A stretch of 64,000 bases of DNA from Pseudanabaena sp. UWO311 (GTDB lineage: Bacteria > Cyanobacteriota > Cyanobacteriia > Pseudanabaenales > Pseudanabaenaceae), in NCBI RefSeq assembly GCF_006937785.1, contig NZ_SJEE01000003.1:124001-188000 (forward strand), written 5' to 3'. The translations under genes and the position numbers were made by a program. The notes below the pieces were generated by a model, which was given only the letters and a program-made list of their open reading frames with translations, made no database searches and was not told the DNA's origin. Positions 1 through 8,429 of the stretch are shown piece after piece (the first letter of the stretch is position 1; each line of letters opens with the position of its first letter).

Positions 1-665
1 GCTTCACTTACTTTGATGAAAATACAGGATTTATAGTTGGAGAGATGTGGTGGTCACAAAGTGGTGTTGTTAAACAAATTGAAGGATTATTTCTTGACCA
101 AATGCTGACTTTCCAAACAACTCAGATTTTATCCAATGGAGGTGGAACAGATTCAAGCCTAGGACATATTTATACTTTTAATGTTGCAGACAATAATCAA
201 ATACAAGGAAGTTGGAAACGAATTTATAGAATACCGTTAAGTGGTTTACTTGGCGATAGTGGTGCTAAGGAAGAGATTAACGGAAGCGTATCATTTAGTA
301 TTGGAAATAATCAAGGGCAGAAATTAGGAAATATCTTAACTCAAATATCCAGTCCATCTAACAGCAGTAGCTTACTGTCCTACTGTAGTGGAGGTTCTGC
401 CAGACGGAATATAACTGGCTGGGGGAATAAAAATTTTGAATCTATTTGTAATGACGTAAAAACTAAGTTTGCCGCTCTAAACGAGTCAATTGAAGCTATG
501 CAGAACGGATACTATTCGGCAGATTCTTCAAATACCTTAACAGTTATTTGTGCAGGTAAAGCTATTACTACGGTAAGCGGTATAGGTGCACAAGTATTTA
601 ACATTAGTAATGTGGACAAGGCTGGACCATGCGTCTACAAGGTAGTTCAAGTTAATCTAAATTAG
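1..665 (+). CDS. C-terminal part of an unrecognised, probably exported protein (left-truncated)
   Basis: The reading frame is open from the first full codon at position 3 to a TAA at 663-665, so the gene starts outside the window; the ATG at 45 is only an internal Met. About 220 residues are visible. The tail is rich in Ser, Asn, Gly and Gln and has four scattered cysteines (SYCSGG, ESICND, VICAGK, GPCVYK), which fits an exported or cell-surface protein. No catalytic motif or family signature is recognised. A secreted or pilin-like protein is possible but is a guess. The next gene is convergent (minus strand) 80 bp away. Confidence 0.6.
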   Translation, partial: FTYFDENTGFIVGEMWWSQSGVVKQIEGLFLDQMLTFQTTQILSNGGGTDSSLGHIYTFNVADNNQIQGSWKRIYRIPLSGLLGDSGAKEEINGSVSFSIGNNQGQKLGNILTQISSPSNSSSLLSYCSGGSARRNITGWGNKNFESICNDVKTKFAALNESIEAMQNGYYSADSSNTLTVICAGKAITTVSGIGAQVFNISNVDKAGPCVYKVVQVNLN

Positions 666-745
666 CGTTGTATTCATAGGATAAGGGGATTCATTCAAGC
701 GATCGCAATTTCATATTTGCACTAACTTTTGTAACGATCGCTGCA

Positions 746-1606
746 TTATACATCATCAGGATTAATGCCCAGCGATCTGAGCTTTTCGGCAAGACGTTCA
801 GCTTTTTGCTCTGCTTCTTGTTTGGCAAGACGCTCTTGAGTAGCAATTAAACGCTCTTGATCTGCGATCGCAGTTTGTTGATTTGCGATCGCCTCAGCAT
901 CTAATCGCGCCTGTTTTTCCGCGATCGCCCTTTCATCACCCGTCAACAATAAATTGCCCGACTCATCCCACCAGCGCAACCAAGACACACCATTCTCTAA
1001 TATCAACCCAAGTTCCACACCCATTGGCGCGATCTCATAATGTCCGCGATCATTAGGCAGCATTTTGACATAGCGACTATCCAGCAAATGATAAGCCTCA
1101 AGATTGTCTCTAAATCCGTCAAAAATCACATAAAAGGGAATCCGAATCGCTTGCTCGTAAACCCAGAATTTCCCAGCTTTTTCAGTCTCACTAGGTGGCG
1201 TTGTATCTCGTTCTTCTGATCCATTACCAGAGACAAATTCGATCGCAATTAAGGGCGCGACAAATTCTTTCCACAGTACATAAGAACGACGATATTCGCC
1301 ATCGAGAAGCGGCGATACATTCGGCACATAAAACCAGTCTGGTGCTTCGGCTCCTTTTTCGGGTGGCTCCATCATTCGCCAGTAAATGCCGCTATCTTGA
1401 CCAATGCAGTAACGTCCATCGGAATGTAGTTTTTCTAAAACTGGTGCGATCGAGCTAGTTAAAACAATACTTTGTGGGTGTTCTTGAAAATTTTTCACAA
1501 AGGTTCCGTCTGAGTCTGGGAGTTGCTTATGGTCGGGGAGACTGATTTTAGCCTCTTGAACGGGTTGGGGAGCAGTCGGCTTGAGTAGAGTTTGAGTGCT
1601 TTCCAT
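746..1606 (-). CDS. Uma2-family (DUF820) PD-(D/E)XK nuclease-like protein with C-terminal coiled coil
   Basis: 286 residues. The core (about 40-215) has the Uma2 layout: an APDWFYVPNV strand, an APLIAIEFVSGNGSEERD segment supplying the acidic and E/D-x-x residues of the PD-(D/E)XK-like fold, then the VYEQAIRIPFYVIFD stretch typical of the family. Residues 225-286 are a Glu/Ala/Gln-rich helix (RAIAEKQARLDAEA...) expected to form a coiled coil, an extension common in cyanobacterial Uma2 proteins. Uma2 proteins are very abundant in cyanobacteria; their cellular role is not established. Monocistronic, upstream of nothing obvious on the same strand. This is one of three Uma2 genes in the window, and the only one outside the BREX region. 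Confidence 0.85.
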   Translation of the reverse strand: MESTQTLLKPTAPQPVQEAKISLPDHKQLPDSDGTFVKNFQEHPQSIVLTSSIAPVLEKLHSDGRYCIGQDSGIYWRMMEPPEKGAEAPDWFYVPNVSPLLDGEYRRSYVLWKEFVAPLIAIEFVSGNGSEERDTTPPSETEKAGKFWVYEQAIRIPFYVIFDGFRDNLEAYHLLDSRYVKMLPNDRGHYEIAPMGVELGLILENGVSWLRWWDESGNLLLTGDERAIAEKQARLDAEAIANQQTAIADQERLIATQERLAKQEAEQKAERLAEKLRSLGINPDDV

Positions 1607-1648
1607 AGTAACCCTGAGAGATACGTTGGCTTAATTTTAGCATGGGAT

Positions 1649-1689
1649 ATAGTCAGGGGTACTGGGCTTTGCCTCGTCCCCCTGACTAT
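1649..1689. repeat. Imperfect palindrome with GGGCTTTGCC apex, possible terminator of the DUF39 gene
   Basis: An 11-bp perfect outer stem (1649-1659 with 1679-1689) encloses a GC-rich apex containing GGGCTTTGCC. It lies just 3' of the minus-strand gene ending at 1718, so it could end that transcript. It belongs loosely to the GC-TTY-GC palindrome family seen elsewhere in this window. Confidence 0.5.
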
Positions 1690-1717
1690 TCACTGAAATT
1701 GAGTGCCAAACCAAAAA

Positions 1718-2884
1718 CTAGAACCCTCGTACATCTTGCGGTAAAAATGCGCGATCGCTTGGTAACATCGCCACAGGTTCTGTAAGGGTAAATTCTCCTT
1801 TCACAATCCAGCCCTTAAGGGTTTTGGCAGCTTCTTCGGATAAATGTAAACTAGCTAATGGTGCAGTACGAACTGTTGAACCTGAGATCGTAATTTTGCC
1901 AGACTTGAGTTGAGCATAGGTAACAGACCCAAAAATAGGGCGTACTCGTCTCGGAATCGAGAAGTCAATTACAGGTGCGACTAACTCTTCATCTAAAACA
2001 GATGCTCTCGCCAACACTTCTTCATTAATTACAGGAAGTGGGACAGCTACACCCATCATCAATGACGCACCATAATTACGGAAATAACAACCACGCACCC
2101 AATCAGAAGTCATTTGCTTAGCATCACCAATCAGTGCCAAAGTTGCCGCAGGACCAATGGGAGTATGATTTTCCAACCGCTTTTGTAATGGAAAATGTTG
2201 CGTACCTTCCCATGCCACATAACCAATGCCACCGCCCATAAAGATGCGTGTACCAATGCCAATTAATTGCAGATCAGGATCATTCCACAATGGCGAAATC
2301 GCTCCAGGATTAGAATAAACAGCATTGCCTAGTCGGGGCTGCAGTGGTCCCAAATAGGTGTAGAGGGTTTCTTCGCCACCATTGACCCCGACAATAAAGT
2401 TCTGGTAGAGGTTGCGGGGATTAAATAGATAGAATTGATTAATGGAATCTTTTGTAATCGTTGTTTCAAAATTAGCGCGAGGATAGCAATCATTGGGATG
2501 TCCGATCGCTTTAAAGTTCACTGTTTTCCCCGCGATCAAATCAGCAATCACATGACCACCGCCACGATATTGCGGTGCTTCATCGGTAGGATCAGCTTCT
2601 TGGGTTGCTCCTAAATAAATATCTACTGCCCCAAATCCTGCATAAGCAGGCACTCCATCAATCCAGCAAGTTCTGATCTTAATCGGTGGATCGGTGTGTC
2701 CTAAATTGAGCACAGCCCCCGATGACTCCATCGGCTCGAATGTACCTGTGACGATCACATCTACTTGTTTAGTAGCTTGAGTCACTCCGATATCCAAGAC
2801 AAGGGCTTTGAGTTCGGTAGCAGTAAGGACTTTAGCCTTACCAGCTTTGATTTTGGCATTAATATCGGCGATCGTTTGAGGCAT
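1718..2884 (-). CDS. Homocysteine biosynthesis protein, DUF39 family
   Basis: 388 residues, full length for the DUF39 family. The N-terminus (TIADINAKIKAGKAKVLTA) followed by VDVIVTGTFEPMESSGAVLN and a GHTDPPIKI stretch are typical of the family, as is the C-terminal IDFSIPRRVRPIFGSVTYA segment. In methanogens DUF39 proteins are linked to assembling homocysteine from aspartate semialdehyde and a sulfur source; the function in cyanobacteria is inferred from that. The partner ferredoxin/NIL-domain protein usual in archaea is not adjacent. metK, the enzyme consuming methionine, is 0.8 kb away on the other strand, which suits sulfur amino-acid metabolism but is not proof of a link. Confidence 0.85.
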   Translation of the reverse strand: MPQTIADINAKIKAGKAKVLTATELKALVLDIGVTQATKQVDVIVTGTFEPMESSGAVLNLGHTDPPIKIRTCWIDGVPAYAGFGAVDIYLGATQEADPTDEAPQYRGGGHVIADLIAGKTVNFKAIGHPNDCYPRANFETTITKDSINQFYLFNPRNLYQNFIVGVNGGEETLYTYLGPLQPRLGNAVYSNPGAISPLWNDPDLQLIGIGTRIFMGGGIGYVAWEGTQHFPLQKRLENHTPIGPAATLALIGDAKQMTSDWVRGCYFRNYGASLMMGVAVPLPVINEEVLARASVLDEELVAPVIDFSIPRRVRPIFGSVTYAQLKSGKITISGSTVRTAPLASLHLSEEAAKTLKGWIVKGEFTLTEPVAMLPSDRAFLPQDVRGF

Positions 2885-2897
2885 AGGATTTTTCTGG

Positions 2898-2922
2898 GTT
2901 TTTAATTATGCCAAGGTGCTTA
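2898..2922 (+). repeat. 25-bp dispersed repeat, copy 1
   Basis: The word spanning 2898-2922 (core AATTATGCCAAGGT) recurs at 11567-11591 with one mismatch. Both copies are intergenic and precede a degraded CTCTCATA-containing stretch. Origin unknown. Confidence 0.5.
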
Positions 2923-2948
2923 TCTAGAATATAGCGCTTTGCGCTCTC

Positions 2949-2991
2949 ATAAAAAGCAAAGGGGTTACTAGGTGACACCTTTGCTTTTTAT
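2949..2991 (-). terminator. Hairpin terminator of the YbjN-like gene
   Basis: A 14-bp perfect stem (2949-2962 with 2978-2991) has an A-rich left arm, so on the minus strand it reads stem then U-run. It overlaps the stop codon (2988-2990) of the minus-strand gene, the usual geometry of a tight intrinsic terminator. Confidence 0.7.
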
Positions 2992-3509
2992 AATGACCAA
3001 CCATTATTTGATAATGTGCCTGCATGAATACGATCTAAAGCGCGTTTCCCACCCCAGCGATCGACTATCTTGTCATCATATTCGTCAGCAATTTCTATCA
3101 CTGCCTTAACTGAGGCTTCTAGCTCCTTCCTGTCACAAGTCGAGCCAACAATTGAATGTTCAAATAGGATTTCACTGTCTGGTGATATACCGAATGCCCC
3201 AAAAATCATCTTGGCATTTTCTTCAAGTAAATACCGCATCAGGTCTGGTTTTAATTCTGCGCCAACTACTACATAAGATCGCGTATTAATAATTGCATCG
3301 TCTCCATCCCAAGGAAAAACCAATACTTCTACTAACGCTGAACCCATAAATATGCCTAATCCTGGAATATCTTGGCGAGCACAGGGACATTTGCTAAATA
3401 TCTCTTGTATCCACGTTACTACTTTTTCATAACAGGCTTCTTGAGCAGTAGTTTGAAATTTCAAGTTATTTGCCTCCATAGGTGTTAGACAACTTTTTGA
3501 TTTTGGCAA
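2988..3509 (-). CDS. YbjN/CesT-like chaperone-fold protein (hypothetical)
   Basis: 173 residues. The pattern of a long helix (ACYEKVVTWIQEIFSK), alternating strands (ALVEVLVFPW, SYVVVGAEL), a LMRYLLEENAKMIFGAFGIS segment and a C-terminal helix (KAVIEIADEYDDKIVDRWGG) matches the YbjN / type III secretion chaperone-like fold common as small cyanobacterial proteins. RYLLEEN...FG.F is the part I rely on. No catalytic residue is evident; a peptide-binding role is inferred from the fold only. It is transcribed divergently from metK, with a 30-bp perfect palindrome between the two starts. Confidence 0.65.
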   Translation of the reverse strand: MPKSKSCLTPMEANNLKFQTTAQEACYEKVVTWIQEIFSKCPCARQDIPGLGIFMGSALVEVLVFPWDGDDAIINTRSYVVVGAELKPDLMRYLLEENAKMIFGAFGISPDSEILFEHSIVGSTCDRKELEASVKAVIEIADEYDDKIVDRWGGKRALDRIHAGTLSNNGWSL

Positions 3510-3563
3510 TCAGATATTAGTACTTAGATTAATCAGACTATACCTATATACAGGTACATTTTA

Positions 3564-3626
3564 AAATGAAACCCTAAAAATAGGATGGGGCGCTTTGCGC
3601 CCCATCCTATTTTTAGGGTTTCATTT
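3564..3626. repeat. 30-bp perfect palindrome, loop TTT, between divergent genes
   Basis: Left arm 3564-3593 and right arm 3597-3626 are exact reverse complements around a TTT loop; the apex reads GGCGC-TTT-GCGCC. It lies between the divergent starts of the YbjN-like gene and metK, so it is not positioned as a terminator of either. Outer arm carries the AAACCCTAAAAA-type sequence seen in other copies. Confidence 0.9.
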
Positions 3627-3708
3627 GACCCCTTGTACTATGATGGATAAATCTTAAGAGATACCAAAAATTTGCCTTATTACTTCTTGCGTTTAGGAGG
3701 AAACATAG

Positions 3709-4947
3709 TTGGCTAGTCGCTTCTTATTTACATCTGAATCAGTTACGGAAGGTCACCCTGACAAAATTTGTGATCAAATTTCCGATACGATTCTTGATAC
3801 CTTATTGGCTCAAGATCCGCGATCGCGTGTCGCAGCTGAGGTTGTGGTTAACACAGGTCTGGTCTTGATCACGGGGGAGATCACCACCAAAGCGCATGTC
3901 AACTACGTCGATATTGCTCGTAAAAAAATTGCTGAAATTGGTTATACCAATGCTGATAATGGCTTTTCGGCAAATAGCTGCGCAGTAATGGTAGCCCTTG
4001 ACGAACAGTCTCCAGACATTGCTCAAGGGGTGAATGTTGCACATGAAGTCCGCACTGGAGCGGAAGAAGAAGCGGATATTGAAGCCGTAGGCGCTGGTGA
4101 CCAAGGCATTATGTTTGGGTTTGCTTGCGACGAAACGCCCGAGTTTATGCCGATGCCGATCGCGATCGCTCACCGTCTAGCTCGTCAGTTATCAGTAGTT
4201 CGTAAAAATGGTACATTGCCATATTTGCGTCCTGATGGCAAAACTCAAGTCACCGTGGTTTATGAAGGTGATAAGCCCGTAGCGATCGATACGATCCTAA
4301 TTTCGACACAGCATGATGCGGCAATCGATGGCATTAGTGATGAAGCTAAAGTACAAGAACGTATTCAAGCCGATCTCTGGACACATGTAGTTTTACCTAG
4401 CTTTGCTGATACATCAGTCAAGCCAAGTGACCAAACCCGTTATCTGGTTAACCCCACTGGAAAGTTTGTGATTGGTGGACCTCAAGGTGATTCAGGGCTA
4501 ACAGGTCGTAAAATTATCGTTGATACTTACGGTGGCTATGCACGTCATGGTGGCGGAGCTTTTTCAGGCAAAGATCCCACAAAAGTTGATCGCAGTGCTG
4601 CTTATGCTGCTCGTCATGTTGCTAAAAATATTGTGGCGGCAGGTTTGGCTAGCAAATGTGAGTTACAAATTAGTTATGCGATCGGTGTGGCTCGTCCTAC
4701 CAGTATGCATATTGAGACCTTTGGCACAGGCAAGGTTGATGAAGAGACTTTGCTCCGCTTAGTCAAGGATCATTTTGATTTGCGCCCTGCGGCAATTATT
4801 AAGAATTTTGATCTGCAAAATTTACCTAGTACTCGCAATGGTCGTTTCTATCAAGATGTCGCGGCTTATGGTCACATGGGACGTAACGATCTAGACCTTC
4901 CTTGGGAACGTCTAGACAAAGTGGAACTCTTGAAAAAGAACGCTTAA
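3709..4947 (+). CDS. metK: S-adenosylmethionine synthetase
   Basis: Makes S-adenosylmethionine from methionine and ATP in the cytosol, the methyl donor for most cellular methylation. 412 residues, normal length. Diagnostic motifs: GHPDK near residue 15, [10 protein letters not shown] near 126, and [19 protein letters not shown] near 280, with the C-terminal YGHMGR close. The start is TTG: the strong Shine-Dalgarno TTAGGAGG (3692-3699) sits at the right distance, and no in-frame ATG lies nearby. The N-terminus [19 protein letters not shown] agrees with the family. Monocistronic with its own terminator. No SAM riboswitch is recognised in the 200-bp leader, which instead contains a long palindrome. 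Confidence 0.98.
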   Translation: MASRFLFTSESVTEGHPDKICDQISDTILDTLLAQDPRSRVAAEVVVNTGLVLITGEITTKAHVNYVDIARKKIAEIGYTNADNGFSANSCAVMVALDEQSPDIAQGVNVAHEVRTGAEEEADIEAVGAGDQGIMFGFACDETPEFMPMPIAIAHRLARQLSVVRKNGTLPYLRPDGKTQVTVVYEGDKPVAIDTILISTQHDAAIDGISDEAKVQERIQADLWTHVVLPSFADTSVKPSDQTRYLVNPTGKFVIGGPQGDSGLTGRKIIVDTYGGYARHGGGAFSGKDPTKVDRSAAYAARHVAKNIVAAGLASKCELQISYAIGVARPTSMHIETFGTGKVDEETLLRLVKDHFDLRPAAIIKNFDLQNLPSTRNGRFYQDVAAYGHMGRNDLDLPWERLDKVELLKKNA

Positions 4948-4948
4948 T

Positions 4949-4981
4949 ATCAAAAAGGCTCGCTAAGCGAGCCTTTTTGAT
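4949..4981. terminator. Bidirectional intrinsic terminator between metK and livG
   Basis: A perfect 15-bp stem (4949-4963 with 4967-4981, loop TAA) with A-run on the left and T-run on the right serves both convergent genes, metK (+) and livG (-). Confidence 0.88.
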
Positions 4982-4983
4982 AA

Positions 4984-5763
4984 TTACCCTTCATCACCCA
5001 AATAAGCTTCAATTACGGCCCGATCGCTTTTAACAATTTCAGGTTTGCCGATCGCAATCAATTGTCCAAAATCTAAAACAGCAATGCGATCGCATAGTCC
5101 CATTACTAATGGTACGTGATGCTCGATCAGGAGAATTGTGAGTTCAAAGCGATCGCGCAAACTGCGAATAAAATCACTTAATTGCCCTTTTTCATTAGGA
5201 TTCATCCCTGCGGCTGGTTCATCTAGCAATAATAATTTTGGTTGTAGAGCAAGGGCGCGAGCAATTTCTAGGCGGCGTTGATCGCCATAGGAGAAATTTT
5301 TGGCTTTAACTTCAGCGCGATCGCTCAGTCCCACTAGTTCCAGTAACTCTAAGGCTCGATCATAAGTTTGCTTCTCTTCTTTTGCCGTTGGTGGCAGTCC
5401 TAAGATTCCATTCCAAACTCCTGTCGTGGTACTGAGATGTCTTGCGATCGCCACATTCTCTAAAGCAGAAAGTTCTCCAAATAAACGGATATTCTGAAAG
5501 GTTCTGGCAATTCCAAATTTAGCAATCTGATGTGGGCGACGGTTAGTGATTTCTTGACCATCGTAGAGAGCCTTGCCACTCGTCGGCGTGATTAGTCCTG
5601 TGATTGTATTAAACAGCGTCGTCTTACCTGCTCCGTTTGGTCCAATCACGCCAAAGATTTCATTTTCTTGCACATCAAATGACACTTCATTCACTGCCAC
5701 CAAGCCCCCAAAGCGACGGGTTACTTGCTGAATAGCTAAGATTGATTTGCTATTTATATTCAT
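4984..5763 (-). CDS. livG: Branched-chain/neutral amino-acid ABC transporter ATPase, LivG type
   Basis: Powers uptake of hydrophobic or neutral amino acids through a Liv/Nat-type ABC importer at the inner membrane. 259 residues. Walker A GPNGAGKTT near residue 42, an ABC signature in the FSYGDQRRLEIARAL form, Walker B LLLLDEPAAG and a switch His in LLIEHH. ARTFQNIRLFGELSALENV is characteristic of LivG rather than LivF. Family-wide, LivG works with LivM, LivH, LivF and a binding protein. Here only a LivM-type permease is nearby, on the same strand (9087-10046), with three other genes in between. The exact substrate cannot be read from the sequence. Confidence 0.9.
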   Translation of the reverse strand: MNINSKSILAIQQVTRRFGGLVAVNEVSFDVQENEIFGVIGPNGAGKTTLFNTITGLITPTSGKALYDGQEITNRRPHQIAKFGIARTFQNIRLFGELSALENVAIARHLSTTTGVWNGILGLPPTAKEEKQTYDRALELLELVGLSDRAEVKAKNFSYGDQRRLEIARALALQPKLLLLDEPAAGMNPNEKGQLSDFIRSLRDRFELTILLIEHHVPLVMGLCDRIAVLDFGQLIAIGKPEIVKSDRAVIEAYLGDEG

Positions 5764-6226
5764 GTCAATGGTGATGTGCTTTTGCTGATTTTCGGTAAAG
5801 TTGTTATTACATCGCTTTGCGCTGTAAGCGATACGCTACCATATTTCACGATGTCCTATGAATTCAATCATAAATCCTCTTGAATTAAGCTTTGTAGCAT
5901 TTGCAAGTATAGCGATCGCAGTGACACTTCTCCCACAAATCTCTGATGCATCACCTAATTTACCTCTCATTTGATTGGGTAAGGTTTTAAGCCACAGTTC
6001 TTTGTATTTATATATACAGAAACTTCCTGTCTACTCGCCTTAGATACAGAAACAACCTGTATACAGTATACGCATTGATCTTTGAATGTTAGTTATGAGC
6101 ACAGTTTTGATAGAGCTGACACTATCAGTGAGATAGGGATAGGAAAGTATGGCTTTGGTCTTAGCAATATCTACAACACAGTGAAATTCACTTGCAAAAA
6201 ACTTCTCTATCCAAGGTCTAATATTC
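5764..6226. other. 463-bp intergenic region upstream of the Rieske genes
   Basis: Divergent spacer between livG (-) and the first Rieske gene (+). It contains an operator-like array (6014-6066, listed separately) and a short GATAG-type dyad near 6117-6140. No coding region or RNA gene is supported. Confidence 0.6.
6014..6066 (+). promoter_or_regulatory. Operator-like direct repeats ATACAGAAACNNCCTGT x2 plus CTGTATACAG palindrome
   Basis: Two 17-bp words at 6014-6030 and 6044-6060 agree at 15 of 17 positions and start exactly 30 bp apart, about three helical turns. Each is itself a dyad (ACAG...CTGT). The second runs into a perfect 10-bp palindrome CTGTATACAG at 6057-6066. The layout suggests a transcription-factor site controlling the Rieske gene 160 bp downstream. 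The regulator is unknown. Confidence 0.5.
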
Positions 6227-7258
6227 ATGTTGGTTACCAAACAACCTGTACTTAAGCGCTTCTGGTATCCAGTGATGCCGATCGCGCAACTCTCTGCTGA
6301 CAAACCCCAGTCATTTCAATTACTGGGACAAAAGATTGCCCTCTGGATCGATAAAGATGGAAAACCTGCTGCTGTTGCTGACCAATGCTGTCATCGATCA
6401 GCCCAGCTATCCAGAGGCGTTGTGATTGATGGCTGCATTCGTTGTCCTTATCATGGCTGGTCGTACAACCCTGAGGGAACCTGCGTGAAAGTACCTCAGC
6501 TAGAGAATGAGAAGATCTCCAAATCCTATAAGGTTCCCTCTTATCAATGTGTCGAGCAATATGGATATATTTGGGTTTGTTTAGATCAGCAGCCATTGCA
6601 TCCAATTCCTGAGATCGCGGCAGTGACAGACCCATCTTTCCGCATGATTCATGAGTTTTATGAAACATGGAAAGTTGGAAGTTTGAGGACGATCGAAAAC
6701 TCGTTTGATAGCGCTCATGGGCATTTTGTCCATGCCTCATCATGGGGTGATCAGAGTAACCCAGTGCCACCACCTATCGACGAAACCGTAGAAACTGACA
6801 CTGGATTTGTGATGAAGCATTGGGTAGAAGTTCTGAATCCAGACCTCCAAAAAAAGAATTTAGGAATCGCTTCCGAAAAGACGATTCGTACTAACGAACG
6901 CACTTGGTATATGCCATTTGCCCGTACGCTGAAAATTCAATATCCCAATGGCTTGATTCATCTAATTTTTACGGCTTATACTCCCATTGATGATCAGACG
7001 ACTCAGTTAGTTCAATTCTGTTTGCGAAATGATACAGAAGATGACGCAAAAGCGGCTGACATTATTGCCTTTGATCGTCAGGTGACGCAAGAAGATCGCG
7101 ATGTATTGGAAACCACTGAATTTGATGCGCCATTGTCTCTAGCTGAGGAGCAGCATATGCCGTCGGATAAACCAGGAATCATTATGAGGCATCGACTAGC
7201 GGCTTTACTAAAAGAGCATGGCGAAGTGGAGCAACGTCTGAATTATCCAAACCCATAA
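6227..7258 (+). CDS. Rieske [2Fe-2S] mononuclear-iron oxygenase, alpha-subunit type (copy 1)
   Basis: Likely an oxygen-activating hydroxylase or demethylase of the ring-hydroxylating oxygenase superfamily. 343 residues. The Rieske cluster ligands are C54-x-H56 and C73-x2-H76 in CIRCPYHGW. The mononuclear iron site is D161-x2-H164-x4-H169 in NSFDSAHGHFVH. There is no C-terminal membrane anchor, unlike the PaO/Tic55 chloroplast-type enzymes. The substrate cannot be assigned. A close paralogue follows 71 bp downstream on the same strand; the two share the N-terminus MLVTKQPVLKRFWYPVMPIA exactly and long blocks elsewhere, so they are a recent tandem duplication. Neither reductase nor ferredoxin is adjacent. 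Confidence 0.9.
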   Translation: MLVTKQPVLKRFWYPVMPIAQLSADKPQSFQLLGQKIALWIDKDGKPAAVADQCCHRSAQLSRGVVIDGCIRCPYHGWSYNPEGTCVKVPQLENEKISKSYKVPSYQCVEQYGYIWVCLDQQPLHPIPEIAAVTDPSFRMIHEFYETWKVGSLRTIENSFDSAHGHFVHASSWGDQSNPVPPPIDETVETDTGFVMKHWVEVLNPDLQKKNLGIASEKTIRTNERTWYMPFARTLKIQYPNGLIHLIFTAYTPIDDQTTQLVQFCLRNDTEDDAKAADIIAFDRQVTQEDRDVLETTEFDAPLSLAEEQHMPSDKPGIIMRHRLAALLKEHGEVEQRLNYPNP

Positions 7259-7293
7259 CGTTGAACCCCGAAGGGGTTCAACGTTATGGGTTT
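7249..7293. repeat. 21-bp perfect palindrome, loop GAA, swallowing a stop codon
   Basis: Arms 7249-7269 and 7273-7293 are exact complements around GAA. The left arm includes the last two sense codons and stop codon (7256-7258) of the first Rieske gene. It lies between two co-directional paralogues and could attenuate read-through into the second. Confidence 0.9.
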
Positions 7294-7329
7294 GGGGTCT
7301 ACACTTATGTAGCATGAAGGAATATCTCA

Positions 7330-8361
7330 ATGTTAGTTACCAAACAACCAGTACTCAAACGGTTCTGGTATCCCGTTATGCCGATCGCACATCTAACCGC
7401 CAAAATGCCACAACCGTTTGAGCTGCTAGGACAAAAACTAGCACTTTGGCTAGATCTTGATGGTCATCCAGTCGCAGTTAGCGATCGCTGTTGTCATCGG
7501 ACAGCGAAACTTTCTAAAGGAGTTGTCATTGATGGGTGCGTTCGCTGTGCCTATCATGGTTGGCAATACGATGGGCAAGGGGTCTGTGTGAAGGTTCCTC
7601 AATTTAGACCAGATCAAAAAATTCCTGCCAGTTATAAAGTTGACTCCTTCAACTGTGCTGAGCGCTATGGATATGTTTGGGTATGTCTAGATAAGGAACC
7701 ATTGCTGCCGATTCCTTATATTCCTGAAGCTGAAGATCCTATCAATCGATTAATTCCTCAATGCTATGACCAGTGGCAATGTAGCGGCTTGCGGGTAATG
7801 GAAAACTCCTTTGATAATGCTCATTTTAGCTTTGTCCATGCCGCATCATTTGGCAGTATTGAGCAGCCAAAGCCAGCAGCTTCCGAAATTACAACTCTCG
7901 AATTTGGTCTGGTGATTAAATCAGAGGTTCCAGTAATTAATCCGCCTACACAACAGAAAAATCTTGGCATGACTGAAGCTTTTACAACTAGATTTGTGGA
8001 ATCAACTTGGCATATGCCATTTAGTCGTACATTAAAAATTACTTATCCTAATGGATTAATGCATTCGATTTTTACGGCGGCAACTCCTGTAAGCGATCGC
8101 ATTTCTCAGATTGTGCAGTTCTGTGTACGCAATGATACAGAAGTTGATGCTAGTGCCGAAGATGTGATTGCCTTTGATCGCCAAGTCGTTTTGGAAGATC
8201 GAGTTGTTCTGGAAACGACAAACTATGATGCTCCTCTGGATGTGGCAGTCGAGCAGCATATGCCATCTGACCAGCCAGGAATCGTGATGCGGCGTAAATT
8301 ACTTGCACTATTCAAGCAGCATGGCGAAACAGAACAACATTTTCATCCAAGAATTGAATAG
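7330..8361 (+). CDS. Rieske [2Fe-2S] mononuclear-iron oxygenase, alpha-subunit type (copy 2)
   Basis: Same architecture and length (343 residues) as the preceding gene. Rieske ligands are in DRCCHRTAKL and CVRCAYHGW, and the mononuclear iron site in NSFDNAHFSFVHAASFG keeps D-x2-H-x4-H. A Shine-Dalgarno-like GAAGGA lies about 10 bp before the ATG at 7330. The catalytic-domain lining differs from copy 1 (SSWGDQSNPVPPP against ASFGSIEQPKPAA), so substrate preference may have diverged. Substrate unknown. Probably transcribed from the same promoter region as copy 1, although a strong hairpin separates them. Confidence 0.9.
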   Translation: MLVTKQPVLKRFWYPVMPIAHLTAKMPQPFELLGQKLALWLDLDGHPVAVSDRCCHRTAKLSKGVVIDGCVRCAYHGWQYDGQGVCVKVPQFRPDQKIPASYKVDSFNCAERYGYVWVCLDKEPLLPIPYIPEAEDPINRLIPQCYDQWQCSGLRVMENSFDNAHFSFVHAASFGSIEQPKPAASEITTLEFGLVIKSEVPVINPPTQQKNLGMTEAFTTRFVESTWHMPFSRTLKITYPNGLMHSIFTAATPVSDRISQIVQFCVRNDTEVDASAEDVIAFDRQVVLEDRVVLETTNYDAPLDVAVEQHMPSDQPGIVMRRKLLALFKQHGETEQHFHPRIE

Positions 8362-8375
8362 CGCTGCTCTTCACT

Positions 8376-8421
8376 CCAAAAAGACGAGAGGTGGTGCGAA
8401 GCACCGCCACTCGTCTTTTGG
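8376..8421. terminator. Near-perfect hairpin with GC-GAA-GC apex between convergent genes
   Basis: About 20 bp of stem with two mismatches and a one-base bulge, apex GGTGC-GAA-GCACC, flanked by CCAAAAA and TTTTGGGTTT. It sits between the convergent Rieske copy 2 and L,D-transpeptidase genes and can terminate both. Member of the window's palindrome family. Confidence 0.8.
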
Positions 8422-8429
8422 GTTTATTT

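Noticed and set aside
3510-3708. SAM riboswitch upstream of metK
   Set aside because: The spacer is dominated by a single 30-bp palindrome; no SAM-I or SAM-II-like helices with conserved internal loops are seen.
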